Part shown: piece by piece, positions 61,171 through 64,000 of the stretch | Layout: every line of letters begins with the position of its first letter | Position numbering within the stretch: the stretch's first letter is position 1 | The notes under the pieces: generated by a model | Databases searched by the model: none | Seen by the model: only the letters and a program-made list of their open reading frames with translations | What the model was told of the DNA's origin: nothing | DNA from: Fodinibius sp036381435 | GTDB lineage: Bacteria; Bacteroidota; Rhodothermia; Balneolales; Balneolaceae | Direction: 5' to 3' | Length of the DNA: 64,000 nt | NCBI GenBank assembly: GCA_036381435.1 | Contig: DASVCW010000035.1 | Coordinates: forward strand, 50,199-114,198 | Translations under genes and position numbers: made by a program

Positions 61171-62283
61171 ATGATTATAGGTGTACCAAAAGAAATTAAA
61201 ACGCACGAAAATCGCGTAGCGTTGCTGCCCGGCGGAGTAACCGCTATGAAGAACAACGGTCATGAAGTTCTGGTTGAAAAAGGAGCCGGGGTCGGAAGCG
61301 GATTTCCCGATGAACAATATATTTCTGCCGGCGCAAAAATAATTGATGATGTTGAAAAGCTCTGGGATCAGGCCGAGATGATCATGAAGGTCAAAGAGCC
61401 GATTGAAGTCGAATACAGCCGGATGAAGAAAGATCAGATCATCTTTACTTATTTCCATTTCGCGGCAAGCCGGGCCCTGACCGAAGCCGTTGTTAATTCC
61501 GGAAGCGTGGCTATCGCCTATGAAACAGTTGAAGATAAAGATGGTTCACTTCCGTTGTTGATTCCTATGAGTGAAGTTGCAGGACGCATGGCCTCCCAGG
61601 AAGGAGCAAAATATTTAGAAAAACCGCTCGGCGGACGCGGAATTTTGATGGGAGGAATTCCCGGAGTTAAACCTGCCAACGTTCTGGTACTCGGCGGGGG
61701 AATTGTAGGCGTAAACGCAGCAAAAATCGCGGCCGGAATGGGAGCTCATACAACGATTATGGACATCAGTATGCCCCGCCTGCGCTACCTTGATGATGTA
61801 ATGCCTAAAAATATTGATACCATGTTTTCTTCTGAAGCAAACATCAGAAGTATGCTTCCCGAAGTAGATATGGTTATCGGCGCGGTTCTTATTCCCGGCG
61901 CCAAAGCCCCGCGTTTGGTTACACGAGACATGTTGTCTCTAATGCAAAAAGGTTCGGTTCTGGTTGATGTGGCTATTGATCAGGGTGGATGTTTCGAAAC
62001 TTCAAAAGCAACCACGCATAACGATCCTATTTATGAAGTGGATGGAATTGTTCACTACTGCGTATCGAACATGCCGGGCGCTGTTCCTTACACATCAACT
62101 CTGGGGCTTACCAATGTGACGCTTCCTTATGCAGTGGCCATTGCCAACAAAGGCTGGAAAAAAGCACTTGATGATGATGCAGGGCTGAAAAAAGGATTAA
62201 ACGTAGTAAATGGCGAAATTGTCTACAAAGACATCGCTGAAGCTTTCGATATGGAATTCACCAATATCGAAAGCGCGGTTTAA
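61171..62283 (+). CDS. ald: alanine dehydrogenase
   Basis: The NAD-dependent enzyme interconverts alanine and pyruvate plus ammonia. The 370-residue length is standard. Catalytic Lys75 and His96 are at the expected places ('MKVKEP', 'FTYFHFAASR'), and the NAD-binding GGGIVG glycine motif is at 175-180. It is monocistronic with a promoter-like element upstream and a strong terminator after it. Confidence 0.97.
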   Translation: MIIGVPKEIKTHENRVALLPGGVTAMKNNGHEVLVEKGAGVGSGFPDEQYISAGAKIIDDVEKLWDQAEMIMKVKEPIEVEYSRMKKDQIIFTYFHFAASRALTEAVVNSGSVAIAYETVEDKDGSLPLLIPMSEVAGRMASQEGAKYLEKPLGGRGILMGGIPGVKPANVLVLGGGIVGVNAAKIAAGMGAHTTIMDISMPRLRYLDDVMPKNIDTMFSSEANIRSMLPEVDMVIGAVLIPGAKAPRLVTRDMLSLMQKGSVLVDVAIDQGGCFETSKATTHNDPIYEVDGIVHYCVSNMPGAVPYTSTLGLTNVTLPYAVAIANKGWKKALDDDAGLKKGLNVVNGEIVYKDIAEAFDMEFTNIESAV

Positions 62284-62303
62284 AACCTGTTGTTACCTGA
62301 AAG

Positions 62304-62341
62304 AAGCCGGATGTTCTGAGAAAGGGTATCCGGCTTTTTTT
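62304..62341 (+). terminator. terminator after ald
   Basis: A 9-bp stem, AAGCCGGAT / ATCCGGCTT, with loop GTTCTGAGAAAGGGT, followed by TTTTTT. Confidence 0.92.
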
Positions 62342-62491
62342 GTTTTCCGGATACCGGGTGTCGGATTAACAGAGCTTCAAGGGAGTGCACTCCCGCCATA
62401 AAGTTCGGGAGTACAAATCCTTAGAGCATTATGGAGGTTAGAAGTCGGAAACTGGAAATGAGAGTTTGAAAGTTAGATAAAATCTAACTTT

Positions 62492-62547
62492 CCAGCATCC
62501 AGCATCCAGCATCCAGCATCCAGCATCCAGCATCCAGCATCCAGCAT
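62492..62547. repeat. tandem heptamer repeat, CCAGCAT x 8
   Basis: Eight perfect head-to-tail copies of CCAGCAT end 4 bp before the SDR stop codon. A short AAAGTTAGAT/ATCTAACTTT hairpin precedes them. Replication slippage would let the copy number vary. Confidence 0.97.
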
Positions 62548-62551
62548 CCGG

Positions 62552-63280
62552 TCAAATCATATAGCTGCCGCCATTGATATGGAAAGTTGCCCCCGTCATG
62601 TGGGGCACTTTTCCTGAGGCAAGAAAAGCGACCATCTCTCCTACTTCTTCGGGTGATGTGATCTCGTCAAAAGCCATTCCTTCGGTCAGATATTCTTCTC
62701 CGTACACATCAATAGACTCTATGGCCATATCTGTCTTGATGAATCCGGGAGCGATGGAATAGGCTGAAATACCCTGTTTACCGAAATCACGGGCGATGCT
62801 TTTGGTGAAGGCTACAAGAGCACCCTTCGAAGCGGCATAAGAAGCATATTGCTGGGTATCACCGCGATAAGCGGCACGGGATGAAATGTTGACCAGAATA
62901 CCACTTTCTTCCTCCTGCCACCGGTTTAAGGCCCATTTTGAAAGTAGTGCCGGTGCCCGCAGATTTACCTGTAAGGTCTTATCAAAATTTTCGAGCCATT
63001 TTTCATCTTCAGCCTCAAACCCGGCATCTTCAAATATCCCGGCATTATTGATTAACACATTCGGTGCTTCCTTGCGGTTGAAGACCGGTTTTAGTTTGGA
63101 TTCCAGGTCATCAGCATCAGCCAAATCAACATAGAGACCTTCAAAATTTGGGTTTTGATTAAATTCATCGGGAAAAGATGAGCTTCGGGCGGTACCTATA
63201 ACGTTTGCTTCTTCCCTTAGCAAGGTTTCTGTTATACTTTTCCCAATTCCACGTGATGCTCCGGTAACTAATGCGTACAC
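62552..63280 (-). CDS. short-chain dehydrogenase/reductase
   Basis: A 242-residue Rossmann enzyme of the 3-oxoacyl-ACP reductase-like group. The cofactor motif TGASRGIG is at 6-13 and the catalytic Tyr-x(3)-Lys lies in 'YASYAASKGAL' (near 147-157), with the NNAG motif near 77. The NAD(P)-dependent reaction is clear but the substrate is not. The start is GTG at 63280. A heptamer repeat adjoins the stop codon. Confidence 0.93.
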   Translation of the reverse strand: MYALVTGASRGIGKSITETLLREEANVIGTARSSSFPDEFNQNPNFEGLYVDLADADDLESKLKPVFNRKEAPNVLINNAGIFEDAGFEAEDEKWLENFDKTLQVNLRAPALLSKWALNRWQEEESGILVNISSRAAYRGDTQQYASYAASKGALVAFTKSIARDFGKQGISAYSIAPGFIKTDMAIESIDVYGEEYLTEGMAFDEITSPEEVGEMVAFLASGKVPHMTGATFHINGGSYMI

Positions 63281-63504
63281 TTGTTTCAGATTTATTCCAA
63301 TTTTGATTTAAAAGGAAGGTAATGTAATAAAAAGACGAGTGGAATTTTGGGAGAAATGAGCAACTATTACACAAAGGTGCCCAAAGGAGACGCGAAGTTA
63401 CGCGAAGGATTACTCTGTGCCTCTTTGTGTATCCTTCGTGAAACTTAGTGTAACAGCTCTGTTGCTATTTGAATTGAGGTAATATCAAAATAAAGGGAAA
63501 AAAT

Positions 63505-64000
63505 TCACCCCCTGTAAACCGGCACATTAGAACAAGCTTCACCGTACATCAGCTTTTTAACGTGGGGAATCAACTTCTGAGTGACATAAAGATAAATACT
63601 GTCAGGAACGGGCTTATCTTTAGAAGTGCATCCTTTCAAAATCACGAACTTGTCTTTGTACGAACTCCAATCCAAATCTTCCAGCTTCCGGCGATAAAGT
63701 TCAAACAAAACATCATCCGGCTCACCCTTAAAAACTTCTTTAGCAGGCGAAGCTAAGTGTTGTGCTATTAACATATAAGCCCATTTTGAAATGATAGCAT
63801 CAGTCGAGCAGTAAACACAAGCATACCGGCCTTCAAACCGGCTCCAGTCATACTCCTTGAGTTGCTGGCGAAATTCTTTTTCTTTGAGGATAAGCCCTTT
63901 AAATAAAAACTCTTTCAAATCCAGCCCTGCTCGCGGGGTATCATCGAAATACTTTTGCAGATCGATGGTTACAAGCTTATCAGACTGCTTGATTTTATTA
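63505..64000 (-). CDS. DUF2480 family protein, 5' end beyond the window
   Basis: The frame is open to the window edge at 64000, so the N-terminus is outside. The visible 165 residues include 'KLVTIDLQKYFDD' (before the first in-frame TTG), then 'LKEFLFKGLILKEKEFRQQL', 'YACVYCSTDAIISKWAYML' and 'FVILKGCTSKDKPVPDSIYLYVTQKL'. This matches DUF2480 of Bacteroidota, a cytosolic family of unknown function. Conserved cysteines in 'CVYCS' and 'KGC' could bind metal. Confidence 0.9.
   Translation of the reverse strand, partial: NKIKQSDKLVTIDLQKYFDDTPRAGLDLKEFLFKGLILKEKEFRQQLKEYDWSRFEGRYACVYCSTDAIISKWAYMLIAQHLASPAKEVFKGEPDDVLFELYRRKLEDLDWSSYKDKFVILKGCTSKDKPVPDSIYLYVTQKLIPHVKKLMYGEACSNVPVYRG

Overview
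The window looks like a chromosomal segment from a Gram-negative bacterium of the Bacteroidota/Balneolota group, most likely Balneolales-like. This is inferred from gene content and organisation, not from any rRNA gene. The evidence is a menaquinone operon, a TonB-dependent B12 receptor under a cobalamin riboswitch, class II (B12-dependent) ribonucleotide reductase, Wzi-type and TolC-type outer membrane proteins, a split ATP synthase operon (I/Z-B-E-F-H-A-G without D-C), bactofilin, DUF3467, DUF2480 and DUF4290-like proteins, weak Shine-Dalgarno sites, and several TTG/GTG starts.

Layout. 1-4.1 kb: cobalamin uptake (permease end, ATPase, riboswitch, BtuB-like receptor), followed by nrdJ, a major consumer of B12 (4.6-8.2 kb). 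8.3-9.4 kb: a lipoprotein and an AHSA1-type protein. 9.6-14.5 kb: menF-menD-menH-menB on the minus strand. 14.6-17 kb: small regulatory or unknown genes and a PLP-dependent cysteine synthase-like enzyme. 17.2-24.5 kb: DUF3467, M23 peptidase, bactofilin and the ATP synthase operon. 24.5-25.1 kb: a tRNA-Ser-like gene broken by three 22-bp inserts, an intact tRNA-Ser(UGA), and a GIY-YIG nuclease gene that starts one base after it. 25.2-35.3 kb: TolC plus MlaC, then cell-surface genes (glycosyltransferases, Wzi, sulfotransferase, membrane proteins). 35.6-44.2 kb: MMPL/RND transporter, MgtE, thyA-folA, HD phosphohydrolase, thioesterase, M42 peptidase. 44.5-52.1 kb: M1 peptidase, a DUF559 nuclease flanked by inverted repeats, TPR-TlpA protein, IPT/fasciclin lipoprotein, TsaC/Sua5. 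52.2-56 kb: an S23-type four-helix-bundle gene among repeats, then mfd. 56.3-60.7 kb: a Bat-type (vWA/DUF58) locus interrupted by a second M23 peptidase. 61-64 kb: alanine dehydrogenase, an SDR and a partial DUF2480 gene.

Most genes are ordinary core metabolism. What stands out is the intergenic DNA, which is full of small palindromic and foldback repeats, several nested inside one another. The best signal is a 22-bp double-hairpin element (two 11-nt hairpins back to back). It occurs three times inside one tRNA-Ser-like gene (D loop, anticodon loop, T loop) and once, inverted, inside a foldback repeat 9 kb away, each time at or next to a TC^GAA-like site. Two stem positions covary between copies. 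Without the inserts the tRNA folds well and differs from the intact neighbour by compensatory stem changes, so it descends from a real tRNA. Foldback repeats with a TGTCATTCTGAGCG-type end carry further hairpin inserts with an apparent 5-bp target duplication. Three solitary small genes (GIY-YIG, DUF559, S23 four-helix bundle) each sit tightly against their own repeat or tRNA, suggesting repeat-plus-nuclease mobile units. These claims rest on reading this one window; genome-wide copy counts are needed.
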